This document shows positions 10,201-17,853 of a stretch of 64,000 nucleotides of DNA, piece after piece. The stretch comes from Bacteroidota bacterium (GTDB lineage Bacteria; Bacteroidota; Bacteroidia; Cytophagales; Cyclobacteriaceae): NCBI GenBank assembly GCA_023417785.1, contig JAEZEH010000124.1, positions 46,318-110,317 on the forward strand, given 5' to 3'. The first letter of the stretch is position 1, and every line of letters begins with the position of its first letter. The translations under genes were made by a program, and so were the position numbers. The notes under the pieces were generated by a model, which made no database searches, was not told where the DNA came from, and worked only from the letters and a program-made list of their open reading frames with translations.

Positions 10201-10297
10201 AGACACCCGGGAGATTGAAAGGCAACGGGAACTTGACGCGGATACGCTTGAACTTGACGAACCCGAAACAACCGGAGAGGCTGACTTAGACAATTAA
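7229..10297 (+). CDS. Large periplasmic or outer-membrane-associated TPR protein
   Basis: 1022 residues. A signal peptide is clear (CSCLIFLAISASGQDQ, cleavage near 19-20), so it acts outside the inner membrane. The rest is an array of tetratricopeptide-like helical hairpins, for example YYVAFSALNLGHRDGEKLIE, YEKAVAAYQQYFDKNS and NYTDALLRLADCYYVGRQYN, spaced 34-36 residues apart, many with the F/YP(x)S end seen in YbgF/BamD-like repeats. The C-terminus is acidic (DADTLELDEPETTGEADLD). The next gene, 18 bases on, encodes an outer-membrane barrel, and SPOR, ExbB, ExbD and TonB genes follow. It may be a scaffold for that envelope system; this is inference from context. Confidence 0.88.
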   Translation: MIRSVVCSCLIFLAISASGQDQLSQNPVEKLYQRGRDLVNHANYGAAREVFSEFLAQAAPSDNRRGEAEYYVAFSALNLGHRDGEKLIENFIAHNPSSPKASTAYYDLANFFYSEGNYSKASSYFRKVRFPALTAEQQNEGHFKWGYSFFNQKKLDEALEQFNFVKRQRTAFSPAASYYAGFIESSKGMYDEALSDLKSAESSPSYANIVPYLITNIYYQQKRYDAVIEYANSLKDRKGIASQSDIAMLVAESYYYRKDYEKAVAAYQQYFDKNSRAESGLLFRAGYANYATGNTERGIQYLDKAAASKDTVSYYASYYLGILHVKQGNKTLALNAFDYARKNPSDKSLAEESAFQLGKVAYDAAKPDLAISAFESFTKDYPRSSHINEVKELLAQAYINGNNYNRAIEYIESLPSRNQHINQAYQKATYLKGSEHFNKEQWREAVENFEKSLRYPVDPAYVALASFWNAEAYSIERKYDVALSHYQKVISMLPNLEKELLIKTRYGMGYAYYNIKDYERALFNFKDFTNRTDIHNPNYTDALLRLADCYYVGRQYNEAMDTYAKAKKASTADNDYILYQTGVIAGILKKYNDANASFSELITRFPRSQYRLDAMFKRAEFDMEQSNYTSAVDGLSQLIRDGRGSRLLPYAYMRRAQSNYNLKQYDRSISDYKRIIDDFLGHPVAKDALPLLQEVLTVAGKSEEFGDYLAKVKAANPDEKGYEQLEYDGATTLYFNQQYPKAITSLTTFLENYPQSANRAEARFYLAESYYRTSQFDNAIPLYAELSNDATFTQGHRVAARLSELYVRGGEHQKAVPYFRRLERLATNKREQATAWAGLMESYFILGKYDSTEVYARSILEGGSVNVGGQNRASLFLGKAALARGDKEAAKDEFLNTLNSARDENGAEAKYLLATIFHSEKEYKQAEETLISLNNDFGAYDEWVGKSFLLLADNFVAKDEFFQARHTLQSLVDNFPLSQVKEEARKKLQELDTREIERQRELDADTLELDEPETTGEADLDN

Positions 10298-10315
10298 TCG
10301 TTTTCATTTTTTGCG

Positions 10316-12025
10316 ATGAAGGAACATACCAAAACCAAAACATACAATTTCACCGTGAGGGCGCTGATACTGATATTCTTTTCAATTGCTGCAATCTCTC
10401 TGTATGGACAGCGAACAGACTGGGAAGGGGAGATACCTTCAGTGGATATCGAGATCGTTGAAACACGGGAGCTGACACTACCTCCGGCTAACCGGAATTT
10501 TGAAAAGATTCCGCCAAGACCGTCGGAGCCGATCAGACCACCGATTCGTTACGACTTCCAGGCATTTAACTTCTCGGCTCCGCCGATCAATCCTCAAATT
10601 CGTCCTTTGAAGCTTAAGGCTGAAAGCCCGGGCCAGGTGTATGGCGGATTCCTTCGTCTTGGATACGGCAATTTTGCCTCACCGCTTGTGGAGGGTTATA
10701 TCACGTCGCGCAAAGACAAAGACCGGCTCGTCGGGGCTCATCTGTACCATTCGAGCTCAGGCAAGGGCCCGGTTGATGGCAAGAACTCAGGCAGCGGGAT
10801 GACGAAGGCGGCGGTGTTCGGGCGCGCATTCAGCCAAACCATTGTCGTTTCCGGCAGGATCGATGCCGAAAACCGGACCACGCATTTTTATGGGTATCCC
10901 GAAGGAATGGAGATTGACCGATCCGACATCCGGCAGGCGTATAACCTGTTCAGATTGTCGGGCGATATAAGTAATGCAAAGAACAACTCATTCTCGTACA
11001 AGCTCGGCGGTGAAGTCAGCTATCTCGCGAACAAGCTGGATGCGCGTGAGATGGAAGGGAACGTGACATTTAACTCGGGTTATCAGGTCAGCGATGATGC
11101 GAGATTCAACATCGATGTCGCTTACACCGCTCTGAGCCGAAAGGACGCTGAGGTTGAGTCGCGATTAAGGAATCTGTTTACCGTTTCTCCAACATACACG
11201 TTTTCTCCTGTTGATGATCTTGTGCTGCGCATCGGGTTCGCCGTAGCTTATGAGAATGATACTTTGGATTCGAAAAATTTTCACGTCTATCCTTTTGCGA
11301 AAGCCACGTATCCGGTAAGCCCTTCAGTTGACCTGGTGGGTTCGCTGGAAGGCGGAATGGAAAAGGTGTCGCTTCAAACTCTTTCATACAAGAATATCTG
11401 GATTGCTCCTAATATCCCACTATCGCATGTTAACAAAGTCTACGAGCTGAACCTCGGCGTTAACGCGAGACTTGGAAACAAAGTTGGTATCCACGCCGGA
11501 TTCAGTAATTCTGTATTGCGCAAGATGCATTTCTTTGTTAATCGACCCAATACAGTGGAAGCGCCCTATGATCAGGCAAAATTTGATGTGATCTATAATG
11601 ATGGCTCATTCTTCCAGACGAATATTTTTGGATCGCTGACATTTGCGCAATCAGAGAAGGCAAAGTTTATGTTGCGAGGCGATGTATTCAGCTACGGTAC
11701 TGGAAAGGATGACGTCGTAACTGAGGCCTGGCACCTTCCCCGCTACAAGTTAAATGCGAATGCGTCCTTCAATGTCGCGAGAAAACTGCTATTGAATGTC
11801 GACGTAATCGGACAGGGTGGAATGAGGGCGCGTGAGCCCGAAACGGGCAATGTCATAAAGCTTGACGGGGCGATGGATCTGAATGCAAAGGCGGAATATC
11901 TATTTTCGGAGAGCTTTTCACTTTTCGTGCAATTCAACAACATTCTGGATAGCAATTACCCGTTGTACCTGTACTATCCAGCACGCGGACTACAGTTCAT
12001 GGGAGGTATCACATGGAGCTTTTGA
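10316..12025 (+). CDS. Outer-membrane beta-barrel protein (TonB-receptor-like barrel, no plug seen)
   Basis: 569 residues. A signal peptide (VRALILIFFSIAAISLYGQ) leads into a proline-rich segment (about 45-95, with PPRPSEPIRPPIRYDFQAF). Then alternating amphipathic strands run to the last residue, ending GLQFMGGITWSF with the terminal Phe expected for BAM-assembled barrels. NNILDSNYPLYLYYPARG resembles the final strands of TonB-dependent receptors. An N-terminal plug domain, normally about 150 residues, is absent, and so is the length of a full receptor (700 or more). It follows the TPR gene by 18 bases and precedes the SPOR/ExbBD/TonB genes. The transported ligand is unknown. Confidence 0.8.
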   Translation: MKEHTKTKTYNFTVRALILIFFSIAAISLYGQRTDWEGEIPSVDIEIVETRELTLPPANRNFEKIPPRPSEPIRPPIRYDFQAFNFSAPPINPQIRPLKLKAESPGQVYGGFLRLGYGNFASPLVEGYITSRKDKDRLVGAHLYHSSSGKGPVDGKNSGSGMTKAAVFGRAFSQTIVVSGRIDAENRTTHFYGYPEGMEIDRSDIRQAYNLFRLSGDISNAKNNSFSYKLGGEVSYLANKLDAREMEGNVTFNSGYQVSDDARFNIDVAYTALSRKDAEVESRLRNLFTVSPTYTFSPVDDLVLRIGFAVAYENDTLDSKNFHVYPFAKATYPVSPSVDLVGSLEGGMEKVSLQTLSYKNIWIAPNIPLSHVNKVYELNLGVNARLGNKVGIHAGFSNSVLRKMHFFVNRPNTVEAPYDQAKFDVIYNDGSFFQTNIFGSLTFAQSEKAKFMLRGDVFSYGTGKDDVVTEAWHLPRYKLNANASFNVARKLLLNVDVIGQGGMRAREPETGNVIKLDGAMDLNAKAEYLFSESFSLFVQFNNILDSNYPLYLYYPARGLQFMGGITWSF

Positions 12026-12068
12026 GGATTGTGACCTGGATGAAGCGTTTCACCCGCGGCCGCGGACG

Positions 12069-12098
12069 TTTGCAAGCTCAGAAATTTGCTTATTTTTG
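12069..12098 (+). promoter_or_regulatory. Bacteroidota-type promoter before the SPOR gene
   Basis: TTTG at 12069-12072 and TATTTTTG at 12091-12098, separated by 18 bases, match the -33/-7 consensus TTTG-N(17-23)-TAnnTTTG. The predicted start site near 12104 leaves a leader of about 34 bases before ATG 12138. Confidence 0.6.
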
Positions 12099-12137
12099 TA
12101 TAATTAGCCTTTCCAGGAACCTAACCATTTTTTAATC

Positions 12138-13001
12138 ATGGCGCGAATAAAAAACCAAAACGACGATGATCCATCGATGGATAATCAGGAGAATCCTGAA
12201 AACTCGGACAATATAAACAACGACGCTTCAGATGATACCTTTGGTTTGCCTGAGGTTGAATACGAGCCCATCGAGCGCGACGCGTCTCCGGAAGAACCGT
12301 CTGAGCCCGTTGACCCACCGGTAGAGGAGCCGGTTTATGAAGAGCCCCCGTACGAACCGGAACCTCCAGGCGAAGAACCTGTGGCAGCGTATGAGAGGCG
12401 TGACGAAGACTTGCGGTCCGAGCGCATTTACGAGGAGCCCCGTGCAGAAGAGCATCAGGAATATCACTCACGTTATTCTTACATGGAGGAAAATAATCAG
12501 CCTGTTTGGCCTAAAGTTGTCGCGATCGTTCTTCTGATCCTGCTGGCAGGGAGTGCCGCTTACTACTTCGCTTACTATCAGCCCAAACAAAAGCAAGCAG
12601 AGCAGCAGGAGCGTGATTTGCGGGAGGAACGCGAACGCGGATTACGTGCTGAACGCGAACGTCAGGCGGAGCTGAAGCGTCTGCAGGATGAAGCCGCGCA
12701 GCGCAGGGCCGATTCTGTTGCTAATATCCCCAAAGAGGGCACTATCGAGAAACTATCAGGGCGTACAGGCCAGTATTGGATAGTTGTGGCAAGTGCCATC
12801 GATGACGATCTCCTTATGGACTTTGCCCAGAAGTTGTCGAAAGACGGTAAACAGGTGCGGATTATTCCACCATTCGGAAAACAAGGTAAGTTCCATCGTC
12901 TGGCGATTGAATCAAGAGATAATTACGCTGATGCACAAGCTACCGCCGATGGTATGAAGGGGGGCGAATTCGGTGATCAGCTCTGGGTGGTTAGATATTG
13001 A
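12138..13001 (+). CDS. SPOR domain-containing membrane protein
   Basis: 287 residues in three parts. Residues 1-120 are a cytoplasmic acidic, proline-rich tail (EEPSEPVDPPVEEPVYEEPP). One transmembrane helix lies at about 124-147 (VVAIVLLILLAGSAAYYFAY). A charged coiled coil follows at 150-195 (EERERGLRAERERQ). The C-terminal SPOR domain (about 211-287, QYWIVVASAIDDD to GDQLWVVRY) is periplasmic and in known members binds denuded septal peptidoglycan. This points to a role at the division site. It has its own good promoter and sits 97 bases upstream of exbB, so it may be read with the ExbB-ExbD-TonB genes. Confidence 0.88.
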   Translation: MARIKNQNDDDPSMDNQENPENSDNINNDASDDTFGLPEVEYEPIERDASPEEPSEPVDPPVEEPVYEEPPYEPEPPGEEPVAAYERRDEDLRSERIYEEPRAEEHQEYHSRYSYMEENNQPVWPKVVAIVLLILLAGSAAYYFAYYQPKQKQAEQQERDLREERERGLRAERERQAELKRLQDEAAQRRADSVANIPKEGTIEKLSGRTGQYWIVVASAIDDDLLMDFAQKLSKDGKQVRIIPPFGKQGKFHRLAIESRDNYADAQATADGMKGGEFGDQLWVVRY

Positions 13002-13064
13002 TTTTTAGTTCTATACAAGGTATGGTAATTGCTATCGTTTATTAAGTTGAGTCTTTCAACTGAG

Positions 13065-13072
13065 TATATTTT
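13065..13072 (+). promoter_or_regulatory. Candidate -7 element TATATTTT with adjacent inverted repeat
   Basis: TATATTTT lies 26 bases before the ExbB start and differs from TAnnTTTG at the last base. A short inverted repeat GTTGA-gtctt-TCAAC occupies 13046-13060, where a repressor or the -33 contact could lie. Confidence 0.35.
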
Positions 13073-13097
13073 TTAAACTTTAACCTCTATTTTCTAA

Positions 13098-13772
13098 ATG
13101 GCTTTACTTCAAATTGCCCAGGATACAACCGCGATTTCAACGGGGGCAGAAGAATCACTATCCGTCATTGATCTCGTTTTTGCCGGTGGGCCGGTTATGA
13201 TTCCAATAGCTCTTCTCTCGATTCTGGCGATTTACTTTTTCATTGAGCGTCTTCTGGTAATCAACAAGGCCAGTCAGGATCCGGACCCGTTCATGGGGCG
13301 GGTGAAGGAACTCGTCTTACGAGGAGACATCAATGGCGCTAAAATGCTTTGTTCGCAAACGGAGACTCCGATCGCACGTATGATTGAGAAAGGCATTTCC
13401 CGAATTGGAAGTCCACTCAAGACAATCGAAGCGTCTATTGAGAACATCGGCAAGATTGAAATTTTCAAGCTTGAAAAGAACTTGTCGTCACTCGCCACAA
13501 TAGCCGGAGCGACACCAATGATTGGATTTTTGGGTACTGTGATGGGGATGGTGAAAGCTTTTATAGCCATAAGCCAGGAGGAGGGCACCGTTAGTCCAAA
13601 ACTGCTTTCATCAGGTATCTATACCGCTATGATAACGACCGTTGCCGGGTTGATGGTCGGGATTATCGCTTACCTTGCGTATAACTACCTCGTTACGCGG
13701 GTGCAAAAAGTAATTCACAAAATGGAGTATACCTCGGTTGATTTTATCGATCTCCTCCAGGAACCGCGCTAG
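13098..13772 (+). CDS. MotA/TolQ/ExbB proton channel family protein
   Basis: 224 residues with the three-helix ExbB/TolQ pattern: a first helix near 30-52 (GPVMIPIALLSILAIYFFIE), a long cytoplasmic loop (70-125), and two helices near 137-160 and 170-200. The conserved loop-to-helix segment NLSSLATIAGATPMIGFLGT and the following GMVKAF are diagnostic, as is SSGIYTAMITTVAGLMVGI. ExbB pentamers with ExbD form the inner-membrane motor that uses proton motive force to drive TonB or TolA. ExbD follows after 21 bases and the TonB-like protein directly after that, so the full motor is encoded together. It could serve the barrel and TPR protein upstream or Tol-like envelope constriction. Confidence 0.94.
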   Translation: MALLQIAQDTTAISTGAEESLSVIDLVFAGGPVMIPIALLSILAIYFFIERLLVINKASQDPDPFMGRVKELVLRGDINGAKMLCSQTETPIARMIEKGISRIGSPLKTIEASIENIGKIEIFKLEKNLSSLATIAGATPMIGFLGTVMGMVKAFIAISQEEGTVSPKLLSSGIYTAMITTVAGLMVGIIAYLAYNYLVTRVQKVIHKMEYTSVDFIDLLQEPR

Positions 13773-13793
13773 TCATTATAACGTTAATAATCC

Positions 13794-14186
13794 ATGAGGC
13801 TTAACTCAAAAAACAAAGTTGATGCAGGTTTCAGTATGGCTTCCATGACTGACCTCATCTTTTTGCTTCTGGTCTTCTTTATGCTTACGTCATCATTCGT
13901 TACACCTTCCGGCTTACCTGTAAATCTGCCGTCGGCGAAGAAGAGTGTAATCGAGATGCAGAAGCTTTCGGTGACCGTCACCAAAGACCAGCAGTATTAC
14001 ATTAATGAAAAGAAAATAAGCAGAGCCAACCTGGAGGGTGAATTGAAAAGTCGGCTTACTTCGCCGGGCGGTTCTGTGGTAATTCATATCGACCAGTCTG
14101 TTCCTACTGAACATCTGGTTTACGTGGCGGGTATTGCCGCGAGTCTTGAAGCTAAGGTTGTTGTTGCCACAAAACCCGGTAATTAG
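13794..14186 (+). CDS. ExbD/TolR family biopolymer transport protein
   Basis: 130 residues: a short basic N-terminus, a single transmembrane helix at about 18-40 (MASMTDLIFLLLVFFMLTSS) containing the membrane Asp of the family (MTDLIF), and a periplasmic domain (50-130) ending in VVVATKPGN. The Asp carries protons in the ExbB-ExbD motor. It lies 21 bases after exbB, and the TonB-like gene begins 2 bases after its stop codon. Only one ExbD copy is present, whereas many Bacteroidota loci carry two. Confidence 0.93.
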   Translation: MRLNSKNKVDAGFSMASMTDLIFLLLVFFMLTSSFVTPSGLPVNLPSAKKSVIEMQKLSVTVTKDQQYYINEKKISRANLEGELKSRLTSPGGSVVIHIDQSVPTEHLVYVAGIAASLEAKVVVATKPGN

Positions 14187-14188
14187 TT

Positions 14189-15070
14189 ATGACACACCCG
14201 GAGGAAAAGAAGAATCAACGGATCGCGATGTTTACTTCAATAGGCATTCATGCGGTTGTTCTGCTTTTGTTGATTTTTATGGTTGCCTGGAAGCAACCAA
14301 ATCCTCCGCACCCCGAAATTGGCATAGAGGTTAACTGGGGTGAAGACGATCAGGGTTCGCGTAACATCGCACCTGAGAAGTCGGCCGGCTCTGAAGGCAC
14401 GCAGGAACAGGAACCCGAACAGCCGACACCCATAGAAGAAACTCCGGAGCCTGAACCGGAGCCGGTGGCCGAAGCCACCCAACCCGTTCAGCAGGAAGTT
14501 GTTTCTCAATTGGAAAGTCCGGTTGTGGTAGAAAAGAAAGAGGAAAAGAAAGTTGAAAAACCTGTGGAGAAGGTCGAACCCAAAAAGGAACCCGAACCGG
14601 AAAAACCCAAAGTCAACGAGAACGCAGTTTATAAGCCCAAAACACAAACGCAGTCCGATAACAAAACCAGGGAGGCCAAGGCCGGACAACAAGCCAATGA
14701 AGGCAATGACCCGAATGCCGCAGGCAATAAAGGCCAGACTGACGGGACGCTGAATCCCAACGCCGTTTATAAAGGCCCTGCCGGTGGTGGCGATAACGGT
14801 CTTGGTCTAAGTATGCCGGGTTGGGAATGGGCTAGTCAGCCGCGGCCTAAAGGACTTACAAGTACGCTCTCAGGCAAGATAAGATTTGAAATCGAGGTTG
14901 ATGAAAGTGGCGAGATTGTCCGGATTGAGAAGAAAGAAGGAACGTTGAATTTCGAAGACGAAAGGATGTTGAGATCACTCATTCAGCGCAGCCGACTTGA
15001 GAAAACTTCCCCGGGCGATGCGCCACCCCGCTCAAAAGGAATTGTTGAGTTTAACCTCCGGCTGGAGTAA
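14189..15070 (+). CDS. TonB/TolA-like energy transducer
   Basis: 293 residues. One transmembrane helix lies at about 14-34 (FTSIGIHAVVLLLLIFMVAW). Then comes a long periplasmic Glu/Pro/Lys-rich stalk (75-155, with PEPEPVAEATQPVQQE and KKEEKKVEKPVEKVE), a Gly/Asn-rich linker, and a C-terminal TonB-like domain (about 215-293) with GKIRFEIEVDESGEIVRIEK. The usual YP motif of TonB C-domains is not seen, so TolA-like or atypical TonB are both possible. It follows exbD almost directly. It should transmit motor energy to an outer-membrane or peptidoglycan partner, of which the upstream barrel is the obvious candidate. Confidence 0.88.
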   Translation: MTHPEEKKNQRIAMFTSIGIHAVVLLLLIFMVAWKQPNPPHPEIGIEVNWGEDDQGSRNIAPEKSAGSEGTQEQEPEQPTPIEETPEPEPEPVAEATQPVQQEVVSQLESPVVVEKKEEKKVEKPVEKVEPKKEPEPEKPKVNENAVYKPKTQTQSDNKTREAKAGQQANEGNDPNAAGNKGQTDGTLNPNAVYKGPAGGGDNGLGLSMPGWEWASQPRPKGLTSTLSGKIRFEIEVDESGEIVRIEKKEGTLNFEDERMLRSLIQRSRLEKTSPGDAPPRSKGIVEFNLRLE

Positions 15071-15334
15071 TGTCGCCGTCGGACCCCCGACTTCATCTGC
15101 GATATAATTATCTCGGTTCATGCCAATATTCGTGAGTTGCAGGAAGTTTCGCGGAGCCCAATGAACTCTATCATATCCACGGTAAGCTTATTGCCTGTCA
15201 AGAGAAGTTAGCAATGCTGCGGGCCGGCGTGTCCGAACACGAATTCCCTTTGTCTGAACTGGGTCTTTAAATTTTCCCCGCGACCTATTCGCATGGCTTG
15301 AATTATCCTGAAATGATAAGCACATTTGTGTCGC
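15071..15334 (+). other. Intergenic region with a short protein-like open frame
   Basis: 264 bases between the TonB-like gene and folC. A frame open from 15136 to the TAA at 15268-15270 would encode ELYHIHGKLIACQEKLAMLR followed by AGVSEHEFPLSELGL, but it has no proper start. The stretch just upstream in another frame (SVHANIRELQEVS) also looks protein-like, as expected for a frame-shifted remnant. No family was recognised. No terminator was seen. Confidence 0.3.
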
Positions 15335-16630
15335 ATGTTTTCAACTTACCCCGAAACCCTCGCGTACTTGTATGCGAACCTGCCCGTATTTCAACGAGTT
15401 GGCAGCGCAGCATACAAGACGGACTTGACCAATACTATCAGCCTGTGTAAAGTACTCGATGATCCTCAATACAGGTTCAAAGCCATTCATGTGGCAGGCA
15501 CCAACGGCAAGGGAAGCACCTCTCATATGCTTGCCGCGATTCTTCAGAAACAAGGATACCAGACCGGCCTGTACACATCTCCCCACCTGAAAGAATTTAC
15601 TGAACGCATAAAGGTTAACGGAGCTAACGTCGATCAGGAGTTTGTTGTCGATTTTGTGAACCGAATTCAGCCACATATCGAAAGGATTCAGCCATCATTT
15701 TTTGAGATCACTGTAGCAATGGCATTTGACTACTTCGCGCGACAGCACGTCGACATTGCCGTAGTAGAGGTTGGATTAGGAGGGCGACTTGATTCGACCA
15801 ACATCATCACTCCGGAAGTGTCGTTAATCACCAACATTGGCTGGGACCACAAAGACCTGTTAGGGGATACGTTGGATAAAATTGCCGCCGAGAAGGCGGG
15901 CATAATCAAGTCTGGTGTACCTGTTGTAGTAAGTGAGCGGCAGCAAAAAATTGATGCTATCTTTGAAGAAAAAGCACGGAAAACGGGTTCTTCGATTTAT
16001 TTCGCGTCCGACACCTTCAATGTGGAAGCCAGGGAGCTTGAGGGTAGAACGATCCTCGACGTTCATCGGGACGGTCAACTCCTCTTTCATGATCTGAATA
16101 TTTCCTTAAAAGGGTATTATCAGCGGAAAAATTTAGCCGGTGTGCTAAAGACAATAGACGTGCTCAACGAATCTGACTGGCGAATTAAAGAATCTGCTGT
16201 GCTGGGGGGAATACGCGATGTAGCGATGCTCACGGGTCTGAAGGGACGATGGCAAACACTAGGCGAAAGGCCTTTGGTTATTTGCGACACCGGGCATAAC
16301 ATCGACGGCATTCGTGAAGTCATTGGTCAAATTAACACACAAAGGTTTCAAAAATTACATATCGTTTTCGGAGTTGTGAGGGACAAAGACGCGGAAGGGG
16401 TATTGGAAATTTTACCGAAAGAAGCATTCTACTACTTTTGTGAAGCAAAGATTCCTCGCGCGATGCCTGCCGGGCAGTTGGCCGGCCTGGCGCAAGCGAA
16501 AGGATTATCCGGAGTAGTAGTGGCTGACGTCAACGAGGCGGTTGAAGCAGCCAGAGAAAGAGCTTCCGCTGACGATATGATTTTTATTGGAGGAAGCACC
16601 TTTGTAGTTGCTGAATTAAACAACTTATGA
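15335..16630 (+). CDS. folC: Folylpolyglutamate synthase / dihydrofolate synthase
   Basis: 431 residues from ATG 15335; an in-frame TTG nine bases upstream is less likely. It carries the Mur-ligase P-loop VAGTNGKGSTSHML (about 53-66), TSPHLKEFTERI, and the family region VEVGLGGRLDSTNII followed by LITNIGWDHKDLLG. A C-terminal Mur-ligase domain includes LVICDTGHNIDG and VFGVVRDKD. It adds glutamate to dihydropteroate and to tetrahydrofolates in the cytoplasm. Its last four bases (ATGA) contain the start of trmB, so the two are translationally coupled. No other folate gene lies nearby. Confidence 0.95.
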   Translation: MFSTYPETLAYLYANLPVFQRVGSAAYKTDLTNTISLCKVLDDPQYRFKAIHVAGTNGKGSTSHMLAAILQKQGYQTGLYTSPHLKEFTERIKVNGANVDQEFVVDFVNRIQPHIERIQPSFFEITVAMAFDYFARQHVDIAVVEVGLGGRLDSTNIITPEVSLITNIGWDHKDLLGDTLDKIAAEKAGIIKSGVPVVVSERQQKIDAIFEEKARKTGSSIYFASDTFNVEARELEGRTILDVHRDGQLLFHDLNISLKGYYQRKNLAGVLKTIDVLNESDWRIKESAVLGGIRDVAMLTGLKGRWQTLGERPLVICDTGHNIDGIREVIGQINTQRFQKLHIVFGVVRDKDAEGVLEILPKEAFYYFCEAKIPRAMPAGQLAGLAQAKGLSGVVVADVNEAVEAARERASADDMIFIGGSTFVVAELNNL

Positions 16631-17283
16631 AACGGAAGCAGGAACGGTTCAGGATTATTGAAGAACGCGAAAATGTAATCGAACCGAGTAAACCTATCTA
16701 TCAACGGATAAAAGGAAAATGGGGGTCGGATCATTTTAAAAATGATCAACCGATAACAGTCGAACTCGCTTGCGGCAGGGGAGAATACTCAGTTGGGCTT
16801 GGAGGACTTTTTCCGCAGCGAAATTATATCGGTGTAGACGTCAAGGGCGAGCGTATCTGGAAAGGGAGCACATGGGCCATAGAGAAAGGCCTCCCCAATG
16901 TGGCCTTTCTCCGAACGCAGATACTCTCAATAGAGAATTTTTTTGATCCGGATGAAATCGATGAGATATGGATGACGTTCCCGGATCCTCGCCCCAGAAA
17001 AAGGGACATCAAGAGACGCTTGACCAGCCCCAGGTTTTTGGATATGTATAAAAGATTGCTGCGGCCACACGGGTACTTCCGCCTCAAGACAGACAATACG
17101 GTGCTGTTTGAGTATACTCTGGAAGAACTGCAGCTCCGGACAGATATCACGGATTTCGCTTTCACCACGGATCTTTATTCTTCGGAATTGCGACCTGAAT
17201 GTTTTGATATCCATACACGCTACGAGGAAGAGTTCGCCGCAAAGGGAGAGAAGATTAAATACTTACGTTTCAGATTTAAATAA
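16627..17283 (+). CDS. trmB: tRNA (guanine-N7-)-methyltransferase
   Basis: 218 residues. The SAM-binding Rossmann motif is VELACGRGEYSVGLG (about 39-53), followed by YIGVDVKGERIWKG. The family signature WMTFPDPRPRKRDIKRRL lies near 116-133, and FRLKTDN and TRYEEEFAAKG follow at the C-terminus. It forms m7G46 in the variable loop of tRNAs using S-adenosylmethionine. ATG overlaps the folC stop (ATGA). The TPR gene follows 15 bases on and the group is closed by a terminator at 17803, so the operon is folC-trmB-TPR. Confidence 0.95.
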   Translation: MKRKQERFRIIEERENVIEPSKPIYQRIKGKWGSDHFKNDQPITVELACGRGEYSVGLGGLFPQRNYIGVDVKGERIWKGSTWAIEKGLPNVAFLRTQILSIENFFDPDEIDEIWMTFPDPRPRKRDIKRRLTSPRFLDMYKRLLRPHGYFRLKTDNTVLFEYTLEELQLRTDITDFAFTTDLYSSELRPECFDIHTRYEEEFAAKGEKIKYLRFRFK

Positions 17284-17298
17284 AACAAGACCAAGATT

Positions 17299-17796
17299 AT
17301 GCATATGGATTACTTCGAACTCGAAGAAAAGTTTTACGAAGCTGACAAGATGATTAATGATGGTCGGATTAGCGATGCCGCGCACCTGCTTGAAGCGATA
17401 CTGGCGGAAGCACCGGATTTCGGGAAGGCGCATAATCACCTTGGCTGGTTATACGAAACGAAGTTCAAGAACTTCGCGAAGGCGGAAGAACACTACAAGT
17501 TCGCATTGAAATTTTCAGCGGACTATCCTGCCGGGTATTACAACTACGCTTATCTGCTGTCGACCCTCCGTCGCTACGACGAGTTGGAAAACCTCCTGGA
17601 CGAAGCTATCAAAGTTGCGGGCATTAGCTACGCTACCCTGTACAATGAATATGGCCTTCTCTACGAAGCGCAGGGTAAGTTCGACGAAGCGATCCATTAT
17701 TTCCGACTTTACATTCAGAACCTGTTCGAAATAAAAACCATTGAGACTGCAGCGGAATCCATCAAGCGCTGCGAAAGAAAGAAACAATTACTTTGA
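17299..17796 (+). CDS. Small cytoplasmic TPR protein
   Basis: 165 residues, no signal peptide, composed of about four tetratricopeptide repeats: FEADKMINDGRISDAAHLLE-type first helix pair, then AHNHLGWLYETKFKNFAKAE, AGYYNYAYLLSTLRRYDELE and LYNEYGLLYEAQGKFDEAIH. Two ATGs (codons 1 and 3) could start it. TPR proteins mediate protein contacts, and no partner can be named. It is the last gene of the folC-trmB unit, 15 bases after trmB. Confidence 0.88.
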   Translation: MHMDYFELEEKFYEADKMINDGRISDAAHLLEAILAEAPDFGKAHNHLGWLYETKFKNFAKAEEHYKFALKFSADYPAGYYNYAYLLSTLRRYDELENLLDEAIKVAGISYATLYNEYGLLYEAQGKFDEAIHYFRLYIQNLFEIKTIETAAESIKRCERKKQLL

Positions 17797-17802
17797 TCTG
17801 AG

Positions 17803-17827
17803 AATCCCCTTCCGAGGGGATTTTTTT
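17803..17827 (+). terminator. Rho-independent terminator after folC-trmB-TPR
   Basis: A 7-bp stem AATCCCC/GGGGATT with loop TTCCGA, followed by seven T residues, starts 6 bases after the stop codon. Confidence 0.85.
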
Positions 17828-17853
17828 ATTTTCATAAAGTAGTACCTTGCTTT

